NCBI RefSeq assembly: GCF_051400755.1
Contig: NZ_JBLFFL010000002.1
Span: forward strand, 496,001-560,000
Length of the DNA stretch: 64,000 bases
Reading direction: 5' to 3'
From: Parapedobacter sp051400755
GTDB taxonomy: Bacteria; Bacteroidota; Bacteroidia; Sphingobacteriales; Sphingobacteriaceae
The notes below the pieces were generated by a model. That model saw nothing but the letters and a program-made list of their open reading frames with translations. It was not told the DNA's origin and did no database searches. Both the position numbers and the translations under genes were made by a program. This document shows, in pieces, positions 34,502 to 43,826 of the stretch. Position 1 is the first letter of the stretch, and each line of letters opens with the position of its first letter.

Positions 34502-36394
34502 ATGAAGAAAATACTATTCCTTGCTTTCGCTACCCTGAGCACTGCGGTTAGCGGTCAATCCAACTACGATGTAGGCCATATACCCAAGTCGTTGATGCAG
34601 GATGCGGCGGCCATTATTCGTTTGGAGGACTGTGTTTTTGATATCACGAGTTCAGCAAAAGCACAGTTAACTTACAAAGTGGCCATCACGATTCTAAATA
34701 AAGCCGGCGACACGTATGCCGAAATGACGGAGATATATGACCGATTTTCCACCATCTCAAATATTAGCGCTACCCTGTATGATGCATCCGGAAAGGTCGT
34801 TCGAACGTATAAAAAAGCCGATATTCAGGATAGAAGCCTCATATCGGACTTTTCGATCTATGAAGATAACCGCTTGAAATACCTGACGTTTGCACATGTC
34901 GCCCATCCTTACACGATCGAATACAGTTATACCAAAGAGTACAAGGGGTTTCTTTCGATACCCTCGTGGCGTCCCATTCGTTCATTTGGCATTGCCGTCG
35001 AAAAATCAAGTTATACCATCCTGTGTCCGCCTTCTTATGCCTTCAAGAAGCTGACAAGTGCGGGCTTGCAGGCAGATTCGGTGATGATGAATGGCAAAAT
35101 ACAACACAAATGGGTGTGTGACAATCTGCCGGCATTGGTATATGAGCCTTATAGCGCAGGGTTAGACAACGTGGTGCCATGGGTTTCGGTGTCGCCAACC
35201 GACTTTGAATACGATGGTACCCATGGGAGCCTACAGGATTGGAACCAGCTTGGTAGATGGCTCCACACACTCAATGAAGGGGGAAGCTACTTAAACGAGA
35301 CCACCAAGAATGAGGTGAGAAGCCTCATCAAAAATGCAACGACCGACGACGAAAAAATACGCATTTTATATAATTATCTCCAACAAAACACACGGTACGT
35401 GAGCGTACAGCTGGGGATCGGGGGCTTTAAGCCCATAAGTGCCGATAACGTTGCACAGGTAAATTATGGCGACTGTAAAGCCTTATCCAATTTTATGAAG
35501 GCTTTACTCCACGAGGCAGGCATCACTTCCAATTTGGTGGTCATCGGCAATGGCCTGCCCAGCCTCAACGCTGCTTACGCGAGTTTCGGTCAGGCAAATC
35601 ATATGATTTTGTGCGTACCCCAAGAAAGCGATACGACATTTTTAGAATGTACAAGCCACCACTATCCGATGGGATTTATCGGCCACAGCAATGCCGGCCG
35701 AACGGCATTAATGGTGGATGGGAACGGAGGTAGGCTTATCAATACCACTAAATACACCGCTAAAGACAATTACCTGAAACGTAACGTACTGGTGAGTTTC
35801 GCCGGCGATTTGACGGCCAACATCGATATCAACACCAAATATGGTCATGCACAATTTGCAGATAATTTAGATATACTGCTGGAAGAACCCAGCGAACAGC
35901 GGAAGGGTATCTTGGAAAACCTGGGGATACCCGGTATGGAGTTGGTGGACTATTCCTATTTGCAACCCGATAAAATTAAACCCGAATTGACGGAGACGAT
36001 AAAGGTAACGAGCAAGCAACTGCTGAGTAAGGGCGGAGACCGGATTTTTCTGACAGCAAATCTCTTGAACAGACGAGAACATATTCCGCCTGCTGTACCC
36101 GGGAGGAAAACCGACTTTGCGTTATCATTCGATTATATGGATGAAGATGAAATCATTTACAACCTACCGGAGGGTTATGACGTAGAACACCTTCCTAAAG
36201 ATGTCGAACTGGTATCGGAATTTGGTACATTCAGCGCGAGCTATATCGCCGACGAACGCACAATCACCTATCGACGCACCCAAGTGATGAATAGCAAAAA
36301 GTACCCGCCCGAAAAATACAGTGAATTCGTGGAATTCTGTAAGCAGGTGTATCAATCTGATAAACAGAAAGTTGTGCTTATACGGGTATTATAG
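34502..36394 (+). CDS. DUF3857 transglutaminase-like protein with catalytic residues
   Basis: The 630-residue protein has a signal peptide (MKKILFLAFATLSTAVSGQ), a DUF3857 domain and a transglutaminase-like core with Cys325 (QVNYGDCKALSNF) and His367 (FGQANHMILCV), with an acidic residue in TFLECTSHH as possible third member. The C-terminal half is beta-rich. It lies 2 bp after the inactive-looking paralogue. Members of the papain-like transglutaminase fold act as peptidases or cross-linkers; the true activity here is not known. Periplasm or outer membrane is the expected location. Confidence 0.88.
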   Translation: MKKILFLAFATLSTAVSGQSNYDVGHIPKSLMQDAAAIIRLEDCVFDITSSAKAQLTYKVAITILNKAGDTYAEMTEIYDRFSTISNISATLYDASGKVVRTYKKADIQDRSLISDFSIYEDNRLKYLTFAHVAHPYTIEYSYTKEYKGFLSIPSWRPIRSFGIAVEKSSYTILCPPSYAFKKLTSAGLQADSVMMNGKIQHKWVCDNLPALVYEPYSAGLDNVVPWVSVSPTDFEYDGTHGSLQDWNQLGRWLHTLNEGGSYLNETTKNEVRSLIKNATTDDEKIRILYNYLQQNTRYVSVQLGIGGFKPISADNVAQVNYGDCKALSNFMKALLHEAGITSNLVVIGNGLPSLNAAYASFGQANHMILCVPQESDTTFLECTSHHYPMGFIGHSNAGRTALMVDGNGGRLINTTKYTAKDNYLKRNVLVSFAGDLTANIDINTKYGHAQFADNLDILLEEPSEQRKGILENLGIPGMELVDYSYLQPDKIKPELTETIKVTSKQLLSKGGDRIFLTANLLNRREHIPPAVPGRKTDFALSFDYMDEDEIIYNLPEGYDVEHLPKDVELVSEFGTFSASYIADERTITYRRTQVMNSKKYPPEKYSEFVEFCKQVYQSDKQKVVLIRVL

Positions 36395-36521
36395 TTGCCG
36401 GGTATAAATGAAATGTTATCGATTTAGGACATAAATTAATGTAAACCACGTAATATTGTAAGGGGAAAGGGAGTCTAACGCATGTTGTGTGTGCTCGCCA
36501 TTTTTCAATACAATACCAGAT

Positions 36522-38861
36522 ATGTCCCTTGCGTTGTTTTGTAGGTTCCAATTTATATTAGCAGTGGTTTTCGTCGGTGTACCATTTACCACATTTGCTC
36601 AACCTGCACACACCGTCAGTGGCTATATCCGCGACGCACTCACCGGCGAAACGCTGGTAGGCGCGAGCATCCGGTGGAAGGCCGACCCCTCGGTCGGTAC
36701 CCGTGCCAATAACTACGGATTTTATTCGCTCACCCTGTCGGAGGGAGATCAGGTGCTGGTCATTTCGCATATCGGTTATCAAACACTGGAAATGCCGGTA
36801 CAGGTATCGGCGAACCGGCAGGTAGATGTCGAGCTGCGGAGTGGCGAACTGCTGGATGAGGTAGTGATCACCCAGGCGTCGCCCAGTGAAAACGTACGCA
36901 GTCCGCAAATGGGCGTGGCGCGGGTGGCGATAAACGAGATCAAGCATGTGCCGGTATTGATGGGGGAGAAAGATGTGCTCAAGACGATCCAACTGCTTCC
37001 CGGCGTGATGTCGGGCGGCGAGGGCAGCAGCAATTTCTTCGTGCGGGGCGGGGGAGGTGATCAGAACCTGATCTTGCTGGATGAGGCGATGGTGTATAAT
37101 GCGTCCCATCTTTTCGGTTTTTTTTCCACCTTCAACTCCGACGCGATCAAGGACGTAAACCTGTATAAAGGGGGGATGCCCCCGCAGTACGGCGGACGAT
37201 TGGCTTCGGTGTTGGATATTACCATGCTGGATGGTAATAAGAAGGAGTTTGGTGCCGAAGGCGGGGTGGGACTGATCGCTTCGCGGCTCAAGGTGGATGG
37301 CCCCATCGTGAAAGATAAGGGGTCGTTTATGGTCAGCGGGCGCCGGACCTATGCCGACCTGTTCCTCAAATTATCCCAGGATGAAGAGATCAACAGCAGT
37401 CGCCTCTATTTCTACGACCTGAATGCCAAGGCAAACTATCGGCTCAACGACCGGAATACACTGTTTGTTTCCGGTTACTTCGGAAGGGATGTACTCGGGT
37501 ATTCCGACCTATTTGGTTTCGATTGGGGCAACGCCACGGCGACCTTGCGGTGGAACAACGTGATCAATAGCCGCTTGTTTTCGAATACCACGTTCGTTTA
37601 CAGTGATTTCAATTACCATGTCAACATCGAAAACGAAGATGTCAATTTTGCCATCGCTTCCCGGATACGGAATTACAACTTGAAACAGGATTTCCAATTC
37701 TTTTCGTCCAACAAAAGCACCTGGCGCTTCGGGGTCAATTTGCTGCAGCAGCGTATTTCTCCTGCCAATATCGATGCCGAGGACGACACGCCGGTGAATA
37801 GCCTGCAACTGGAAGACCGGAGCGGAATGGAATTGGCGGCGTACCTTTCGCACGAATGGAATCCGGTGGATCGGCTGAGTCTGGTATACGGAATTCGCGT
37901 GAATCAGTTCATGCTTTTCGGTCCGGGTACGTTCTATGCCTATGATGCGGAGGGGGATGTGGTCGAAAGCCAGGAGTACGCGCGCGGGGAAGTGGTGCAG
38001 CACTACTTCAATCTGGAGCCGCGCCTGTCGCTGAGTTATCAGTTGAACGGCGATAACAGTCTGAAGCTGTCCTATAACCGGAACGTCCAGCACCTGCACC
38101 AGCTGTCCAACTCGACATCCAGCCTGCCGACGGATGCCTGGGTGATGAGCAGCAATAACATTAAACCGCAATTGGCGGACCAGGTAGCGGCGGGGTATTA
38201 CCAGAATTTCGGTGACGGTATGTATGAATTTTCGGCCGAATCGTATTATAAATACATGCAGAACCAGATCGACTATCGCAATGCGGCCGATCTGCAGGCC
38301 AATGAACACATCGAAGCGGAATTGCTCTACGGTATCGGACGGGCGTACGGGGTGGAGTTGTTTCTGAAAAAGCGTCAGGGAAAGCTGAACGGTTGGCTGA
38401 GCTATGCCCTGTCCAAAAGCGAGCGGCAGTTTGACGGCATCAATGACAACAATTGGTTCGCTGCTCGGCAAGACCGCACGCACGATGTTGCCGTGGTGGG
38501 CATGTATCAGTTATCTCCGCGCTGGAACCTATCGGCCACGTTGGTGTACAGCACGGGAAGCGCGGTGACCTTTCCGAGCGGCAAATATTCGGTAGAGGGG
38601 CAGACGCTATGGTATTACACCGAGCGCAACGGCTACCGCATGCCGGATTACCACCGGTTGGATCTGGGGGCTACGTGGGAGTCGCCGGTAGGCAAACGCT
38701 TCTCGTCCAGCTGGACATTTGGCGTGTACAATGCCTATAACCGTAAAAATGCCTACATCATAGATTTTAGGGAAAATGAAAACAATCCGAACGTCACAGA
38801 AGCCTATCGGATCGCCCTATTTGGGATTATTCCTTCCGTGACATGGAATTTTAAATTTTGA
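36522..38861 (+). CDS. TonB-dependent receptor with CarboxypepD_reg domain
   Basis: About 779 residues: signal peptide ending FAQ, CarboxypepD_reg-like beta-sandwich (residues about 30-115), plug domain (about 130-235, LLPGVMSGGEGSSNFFVRGGG, GGMPPQYGGRLASVLDI) and a 22-strand barrel ending in the aromatic TWNFKF. The ATG at 36522 gives a proper signal; an open frame reaches back to 36489. It imports an unknown ligand through the outer membrane with TonB energy. The DUF4249 lipoprotein gene follows after 2 bp, a known pairing in Bacteroidota. Confidence 0.92.
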   Translation: MSLALFCRFQFILAVVFVGVPFTTFAQPAHTVSGYIRDALTGETLVGASIRWKADPSVGTRANNYGFYSLTLSEGDQVLVISHIGYQTLEMPVQVSANRQVDVELRSGELLDEVVITQASPSENVRSPQMGVARVAINEIKHVPVLMGEKDVLKTIQLLPGVMSGGEGSSNFFVRGGGGDQNLILLDEAMVYNASHLFGFFSTFNSDAIKDVNLYKGGMPPQYGGRLASVLDITMLDGNKKEFGAEGGVGLIASRLKVDGPIVKDKGSFMVSGRRTYADLFLKLSQDEEINSSRLYFYDLNAKANYRLNDRNTLFVSGYFGRDVLGYSDLFGFDWGNATATLRWNNVINSRLFSNTTFVYSDFNYHVNIENEDVNFAIASRIRNYNLKQDFQFFSSNKSTWRFGVNLLQQRISPANIDAEDDTPVNSLQLEDRSGMELAAYLSHEWNPVDRLSLVYGIRVNQFMLFGPGTFYAYDAEGDVVESQEYARGEVVQHYFNLEPRLSLSYQLNGDNSLKLSYNRNVQHLHQLSNSTSSLPTDAWVMSSNNIKPQLADQVAAGYYQNFGDGMYEFSAESYYKYMQNQIDYRNAADLQANEHIEAELLYGIGRAYGVELFLKKRQGKLNGWLSYALSKSERQFDGINDNNWFAARQDRTHDVAVVGMYQLSPRWNLSATLVYSTGSAVTFPSGKYSVEGQTLWYYTERNGYRMPDYHRLDLGATWESPVGKRFSSSWTFGVYNAYNRKNAYIIDFRENENNPNVTEAYRIALFGIIPSVTWNFKF

Positions 38862-38863
38862 GC

Positions 38864-39664
38864 ATGAACAGGCATCACCGATATCCGATTTTAGTCGCCT
38901 TATCCCTAGGATTTTTAGGATCGTCATGTGAAGATGTCATTGATGTGGACCTGAACAGTGCCAATCCGCAGCTGATCATCACGGCCGACGTAAATAACGT
39001 GGACGACAGCCAGTTGGTCACCATCAGCCGGACGGTACCGTTTTCGGCTGACCAGCCGTTTGAAGGGGTTTCCGGAGCAGCAGTAGGGGTGTATGAGGAG
39101 GTCAACGGGGAATTGAGCGGGGCACACCAGTTTTTGGAGGAAGAGCCCGGAAGGTACGTGGCAACCAACTTCAAAGGGATAGAAGGGGCGACCTATACGC
39201 TTTACGTTCAGGTGAATGACACCCTTTTTACAGCCACGGTGACCATGCCGAACTCGGTCGTCGTGGATTCCATCGGCACGTCGGTTCGCAACGTGTTTGA
39301 TGAAGAACAGAAATTGATTACCCTTAAATTCCAGGATCCGCCGGGTATGCCGAACTATTACCGATACCTGTGGAGCATCAACGGGAGGGCGTTCGATATG
39401 CTGCACGTCAGCCGGGATAAATTCAACGACGGCAAGTACGTGAGCGAGGACCTTTTTGATTTCGATGTCGAACTAACCGAGGGCGACGCGGTGACTGTTC
39501 GGATGCAATGCATAAACCAGGCAACCTATGATTTTTGGAACGCGGTGCAATCAACAAACCCCGGCACAGCCGCACCGGCCAACCCGCCTTCGGTATTTGG
39601 TAAGGCCGCCTTGGGCTATTTCAGTGCCCATGCAATGGAGGAGTTTTCCGTGGAAGTGCAGTAG
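38864..39664 (+). CDS. DUF4249 lipoprotein, partner of the TonB receptor
   Basis: The 266-residue protein has a lipoprotein signal with lipobox GSSC, then EDVIDVDLNSANPQLIITADV, the typical DUF4249 opening. It is expected to sit on the outer membrane and assist the receptor encoded 2 bp upstream, perhaps in ligand capture. The ATG at 38864 is used; the frame also opens at a TTG at 38858 that overlaps the receptor stop. The ligand is unknown; no enzymes of a polysaccharide locus are beside it. Confidence 0.88.
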   Translation: MNRHHRYPILVALSLGFLGSSCEDVIDVDLNSANPQLIITADVNNVDDSQLVTISRTVPFSADQPFEGVSGAAVGVYEEVNGELSGAHQFLEEEPGRYVATNFKGIEGATYTLYVQVNDTLFTATVTMPNSVVVDSIGTSVRNVFDEEQKLITLKFQDPPGMPNYYRYLWSINGRAFDMLHVSRDKFNDGKYVSEDLFDFDVELTEGDAVTVRMQCINQATYDFWNAVQSTNPGTAAPANPPSVFGKAALGYFSAHAMEEFSVEVQ

Positions 39665-39703
39665 GGTATGCGCTGTACATAGGTGCGCGAATACACAAAT
39701 CCA

Positions 39704-40312
39704 TTACAAGACCCCAAACGTATACCCCTGACTCAACCAATGCTCAATGGCACGGGGGAGGGCATAGGTGACACGGGGAATCGCCTTGATATTATCGTGG
39801 AATACCACGATAGAACCATTGCGGGTATGGCGGATGACGTTTTGCAAGCATTTTTCGGGAGCCAGTTTCGTGTCAAAATCGCCGCTCAGTACGTCCCACA
39901 TGATGATTTCGTGCGATTTCCGGATCTCAGCATATTGCGCCCGCGTGCCCCTTCCGTAGGGGGGCCTGAATAAATCGGTTTGCGCCAGCTCCTGACAGCG
40001 GGCAACGTTTTGCAGATACGTTTTATTAGCTGTTTTCCATCCCTTGAGGTGGTTGTAGGTGTGGTTGCCGATGCGATGCCCATTTTCCAGCAAGCAATTG
40101 AATAAATTAGGATGTTTTTTTATATTTTCGCCCACGCAGAAGAACGTAGCCTTGATATCGTAATTTTTTAAGGTATTTAGAATCTCCGGTGTAACATCTG
40201 GTATTGGGCCATCGTCAAAGGTGAGAAAAATACATTTATCGGTCCGGCTGCGATGCCAGGTAAGGGTGGGATATAGCCACCGCAAGAGAAGGGGAGACTT
40301 GATGGTGTACAT
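39704..40312 (-). CDS. Polysaccharide deacetylase family protein (NodB homology)
   Basis: About 202 residues of NodB fold: TFDDGP with D33-D34, metal-binding H84 and H88 in GHRIGNHTYNHLKG, FRPPYG, and DVLSGDF. It removes N- or O-acetyl groups from glycans such as chitooligosaccharides or peptidoglycan. The ATG at 40312 (MYTIKSPLLLRWLYPTLTWH) is chosen over upstream in-frame ATGs, which would run into the divergent tolC promoter region. An N-terminal hydrophobic stretch may be a membrane anchor. It stands alone. Confidence 0.88.
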   Translation of the reverse strand: MYTIKSPLLLRWLYPTLTWHRSRTDKCIFLTFDDGPIPDVTPEILNTLKNYDIKATFFCVGENIKKHPNLFNCLLENGHRIGNHTYNHLKGWKTANKTYLQNVARCQELAQTDLFRPPYGRGTRAQYAEIRKSHEIIMWDVLSGDFDTKLAPEKCLQNVIRHTRNGSIVVFHDNIKAIPRVTYALPRAIEHWLSQGYTFGVL

Positions 40313-40395
40313 GGATTTACAAAAGAAGCAAATATTGACCATACATCGCAATCTTTCCAGATGAATCGTCATCAGCTGTAGCTTACAAGAAAAGA

Positions 40396-41778
40396 ATGAA
40401 AAGAAAATTCCCACACCTAACGTATACGATCGCCTTATGTATGGTACTGTTGGTATCCACCCGCGGCATGGCACAACAGTTGATGCCTGTCAGGGATGCC
40501 GTCCGCCAAGCGTTGGAAAATAACCTGCAGGTAAAACAAGCCCAGTTTCAAGCAGCCCTTTCAGAGCAAGATGTGCGGCAGGCCAAAAGCCAATTTTATC
40601 CCAGTTTAAGTGCCCAGGTAGGCGGTAATATGCGTTTCGGACGATATTTCGATCAAACAACCGGACAATTGGTGCCTTCGGTGAATACCGCTAACGCTAG
40701 CCTCTCAACAGATGTGCCTATTTTTCAGGGGTTTCAACGGGTCAATCAGATATTGGCCAACAAAAACCAGCTTTCCGCTGATCAGAGCAATATAGAGAAA
40801 GTAAAGAACGATCTGGTGCTTTCGGTGGTGACCACTTACCTGGAGGCGCTGACCAATCAAGATCTGCTGACGGCCGCAGAGCAGCAGCTGGGTCTTTCTC
40901 AGCGGCAATTGGAAGTAGCTGAAGCCAACTACGAGGTGGGCAATAATACGTTAGCCGATCTGTCGCAAGCGAAAAGCCAGGTAGCCACCGATGAGTTGAA
41001 TGTCACCTCGGCCCAGAATGCGTATGAGCTTTCTATGTTGAACCTGAAACAATTGATGGAAATGAGTCCATCGGAAGACATCGCATTGGAAAAACCTGAA
41101 ATCGAGTCGGTGGTAGGGGTTACTACTGCATATGATGCCAATGAGGTCTACACCCAGGCGCTCACCACGCAACCGGATATTGAGCAGGCTGCCTATACGA
41201 CGTTAGTGGCCGAACGAAATATCGCCATCGCGAAGGGCGCTTATTATCCTACACTGGGTTTCGGTGCCGGATACGGTACGAGTGTATCTTCGGTGGCTTC
41301 GAGGGTTATCGGTGTCGATGAAAACGACGATCCGATTTATCAACGGGTGAATTTCGGGGATCAGCTCAAAGATAACGAAAGCCCATACATCGGACTGAGC
41401 CTCAATATTCCCATATTCAACCGATTCCAGACGAAGATCAACGTCAACAAGGCCAAAATAAATTATCAAAATGCCGTAACGAATGAGCAATTGACGAAAA
41501 ACAACCTGAATAAGATCATCCATCAGGCAACGCTGGATTTGCGGTCTGCGGAGAAGCGTTATTATTCTACGGAAACCGCTTTTACTTCTGCAAAAGATGC
41601 CTTTGAGGTGCTCAACCAGCGGTATGAGGTGGGACTGGCCAATTCGGTCGAACTGTTCACGGCGCAAACGAACATGAATAGGGCCGAGTTTGATCATATA
41701 CAGGCGCGGTATGATCTGATTTTCCGGAGCAAGGTCATCGACTTCTACCTCGGGAATGAAATTAATTTTGAAAACTGA
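40396..41778 (+). CDS. TolC-family outer-membrane efflux protein
   Basis: The 460-residue protein has a signal peptide ending GMAQQ and two outer-membrane-efflux repeats (about residues 30-225 and 245-440), each with long helices and the paired beta segments of TolC (SLSAQVGGNMRFGRYFDQ, IGLSLNIPIFNRFQTKINV). It forms the outer-membrane channel of a tripartite exporter with the adaptor encoded 28 bp downstream. No inner-membrane component is encoded next to them in this assembly. Confidence 0.92.
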   Translation: MKRKFPHLTYTIALCMVLLVSTRGMAQQLMPVRDAVRQALENNLQVKQAQFQAALSEQDVRQAKSQFYPSLSAQVGGNMRFGRYFDQTTGQLVPSVNTANASLSTDVPIFQGFQRVNQILANKNQLSADQSNIEKVKNDLVLSVVTTYLEALTNQDLLTAAEQQLGLSQRQLEVAEANYEVGNNTLADLSQAKSQVATDELNVTSAQNAYELSMLNLKQLMEMSPSEDIALEKPEIESVVGVTTAYDANEVYTQALTTQPDIEQAAYTTLVAERNIAIAKGAYYPTLGFGAGYGTSVSSVASRVIGVDENDDPIYQRVNFGDQLKDNESPYIGLSLNIPIFNRFQTKINVNKAKINYQNAVTNEQLTKNNLNKIIHQATLDLRSAEKRYYSTETAFTSAKDAFEVLNQRYEVGLANSVELFTAQTNMNRAEFDHIQARYDLIFRSKVIDFYLGNEINFEN

Positions 41779-41806
41779 ACATAAACAACCCAATCATAGA
41801 TAGACT

Positions 41807-43183
41807 ATGGCAAAGAAGAAAAACACACTGAAATATGTATTAATTGGTGCAGTCATCCTGGTGATACTGGTCGTCGTCGCCAACAAAATGGGCTGGATCG
41901 GCCAGGGCGATGTGATCAAGGTGGCCACGGATAAGGTGGAAAAGCGGACGGTGAACGAACAGGTTTCGGCCAGTGGGAAGGTACACCCCGAAGTGGAGGT
42001 GAAGTTGAGCTCGGAGGTTTCGGGGGAAATCGTGGAACTGAACGTAAAGGAAGGTGATGTGGTGACCAAGGGGGAGGTTCTTTGCCGTATACGGCCGGAT
42101 ATTTTGAAATCCGGCTATGACCGTGCAGTGGCGTCACTCAATGCCCAGCGGGCCAGCCTGGCTGTCGCTCAACAGCAATTGAAACAACAGGAAGCGAATT
42201 TCGCGAATACCGAGGCGCTGTACAATCGGAATAAAGGGTTGTTTGACAAAAAAGTCATTTCAGCAGCGGAGTTTGATCAGGTGAGGGCCAATTATGAAAG
42301 CGCCCGGGCCAGCTTGGAGGCGCAACGGCAAACCGTATTGGCGACCAAGTATGGTATCGATCAATCACAGGCATCGGTTAATGAGGCGGGCGACAACCTG
42401 GCGCGCACGACGATCTACGCGCCGGTGGATGGCGTGGTTTCGCTGCTGGCGGTGGAACTCGGGGAGCGCGTGGTAGGGACCGCACAGATGGCGGGTACGG
42501 AGATCATGCGTATTGCCAATATGAACTCCATGGAAGTAGTGGTAGAGGTGAATGAGAATGACATCACCCGCATATCGCTTAATAATGAAGCGTCTATCGA
42601 GGTCGACGCCTTTCAGGGTCGGAAGTTCAAGGGTGTGATCACCGAGATTGCCAGCTCATCTACAACGGCCGCCTCCACTACCACAACTGCTGCCGCAGGT
42701 ACGGATCAGGTCACTAATTTCAACGTCAAGATCCGTATTTTGCCAGAGTCGTATGCAGACTTGTTGAAGAAGGACCAACCGAATCCTTCGCCCTTCCGCC
42801 CGGGACTGTCGGCGACGGTCGATATCCATACGCAACAGGACACGGGATTGGCTGTGCCTATACAGGCGGTGACGACACGTGAAGCAATGGGTGCGCCGGG
42901 TAGCGATACTACCGCTGCTGCCGCGAATGCAGGTGGAGATACCACGCGCGCGGCTGCTGGTGCTGGCGTGCCGAAAATGAACGAGTATGTCTTTGTCTAC
43001 GCGGCTGACAATACGGTCAAACAGGTGGAGGTAACTACCGGGATCCAAGATGATATGCATATTCGCATCCTTTCCGGACTTAAAGAAGGCGATGAGGTGG
43101 TGTCGCGTCCGTTTAATGCGATCAGTAAAACGCTGAAGGACGGAAGTAAGGTGGAGAAAGTAGATAAGAATAGTTTGTTATAA
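41807..43183 (+). CDS. HlyD/MacA-type periplasmic adaptor
   Basis: The 458-residue protein has one N-terminal membrane helix, a lipoyl-like half-motif (SSEVSGEIVELNVKEGDVVTKGEVLCRI), a coiled-coil hairpin (about 105-190), the second half (IYAPVDGVVSLLAVELGERV) and beta-barrel plus membrane-proximal domains. Alanine/threonine-rich inserts occur near residues 285-300 and 365-385. It usually works with a MacB-type ABC transporter, whose genes normally follow. Here the next sequence is a tandem repeat with an assembly gap, so those genes may be missing from this scaffold order. Confidence 0.92.
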   Translation: MAKKKNTLKYVLIGAVILVILVVVANKMGWIGQGDVIKVATDKVEKRTVNEQVSASGKVHPEVEVKLSSEVSGEIVELNVKEGDVVTKGEVLCRIRPDILKSGYDRAVASLNAQRASLAVAQQQLKQQEANFANTEALYNRNKGLFDKKVISAAEFDQVRANYESARASLEAQRQTVLATKYGIDQSQASVNEAGDNLARTTIYAPVDGVVSLLAVELGERVVGTAQMAGTEIMRIANMNSMEVVVEVNENDITRISLNNEASIEVDAFQGRKFKGVITEIASSSTTAASTTTTAAAGTDQVTNFNVKIRILPESYADLLKKDQPNPSPFRPGLSATVDIHTQQDTGLAVPIQAVTTREAMGAPGSDTTAAAANAGGDTTRAAAGAGVPKMNEYVFVYAADNTVKQVEVTTGIQDDMHIRILSGLKEGDEVVSRPFNAISKTLKDGSKVEKVDKNSLL

Positions 43184-43184
43184 T

Positions 43185-43466
43185 TCAGGCGATTGCTCGA
43201 CAACTGGAATCGGTTCGCGTTGCTCCCAATTCCTAGGTTGTCTCTGCAACCGCCTGAATTATCTGTGAGGGTTGGGGTTGGATCAGGCGATTGCTCGACA
43301 ACTGGAATCGGTTCGCGTTGCTCCCAATTCCTAGGTTGTCTCTGCAACCGCCTGAATTATCTGTGAGGGTTGGGNNNNNNNNNNACAACTGGAATCGGTT
43401 CGCGTTGCTCCCAATTCCTAGGTTGTCTCTGCAACCGCCTGAATTATCTGTGAGGGTTGGGATGGA
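43185..43466. repeat. 98-bp tandem repeat, three visible units
   Basis: Unit 1 is 43185-43282; unit 2 begins at 43283 and is identical as far as 43374; unit 3 resumes after the gap at 43385 and ends near 43466. Each unit holds a large imperfect palindrome: AGGCGATTGC (43187-43196) against GCAACCGCCT (43246-43255), with inner GACAAC/GTTGTC. The array begins two bases after the adaptor gene's stop codon. Copy number is uncertain because of the gap. Confidence 0.9.
43375..43384. other. Assembly gap (10 Ns)
   Basis: Ten Ns inside the 98-bp tandem repeat. Continuing unit 2 into unit 3 needs at least 21 bases, so the 10-base length is a placeholder; the true gap is 21 bases plus an unknown number of whole units. 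Confidence 0.97.
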
Positions 43467-43770
43467 TTAGGCGATTGCTCCTCAGCTGGATCCGGCTCGC
43501 TTCGCTTCCGTCTCCTAGGCTTCGTCTGCAACCGCCTGAATCCGCCCGAATCCCCCATGACGGGTGGCAGGAACCCTCCGTATACCTCAAAATCCCGCCT
43601 TAGCCAGCTGCGGCATGCAGTGGGATGCACTACCAACCGTAGCAGCTGGGTACAGCGGGGAGTCTTTGGTTACTTTCTGCGGAAGAAAGTAACATGCCCG
43701 GCCGGCATAGAGGCCAACACCCTCGTCGCGGCGAGCGACAAAGAAGCCTCAGCATTTCAACTATTTTAGT
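43467..43770. repeat. Composite palindromic non-coding repeat
   Basis: 43467-43550 is a diverged fourth unit with the same outer arms (AGGCGATTGC / GCAACCGCCT). Next come the inverted pair CCAGCTGC (43604-43611) and GCAGCTGG (43642-43649), and a 10-bp perfect hairpin GTTACTTTCT/AGAAAGTAAC with a 5-nt loop (43669-43693). G+C and codon use differ from the neighbours and no convincing gene is present. It looks like a dispersed structured element; no transposase is nearby. Confidence 0.6.
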
Positions 43771-43800
43771 TGGACTGATTATAAATAATATGTATCTTAG
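43770..43800 (+). promoter_or_regulatory. Promoter of the DUF6686-like gene
   Basis: TTG (43770-43772), 20-bp spacer, TATCTTAG (43793-43800), one mismatch, 27 bp before the ATG. Confidence 0.55.
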
Positions 43801-43826
43801 CCGACGATTCATACGTGGTAAGATAA

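Noticed and set aside
37509..38483. A 324-codon minus-strand open frame
   Set aside because: Antisense shadow of the TonB receptor barrel.
43185..43550. Integron attC array
   Set aside because: The palindromic units lack clear attC core sites, carry no cassette genes and no integrase is seen.
43557..43769. A 70-codon plus-strand frame in the repeat region
   Set aside because: It covers palindromic repeat DNA including a perfect hairpin, lacks a promoter, and its product looks like translated repeat.
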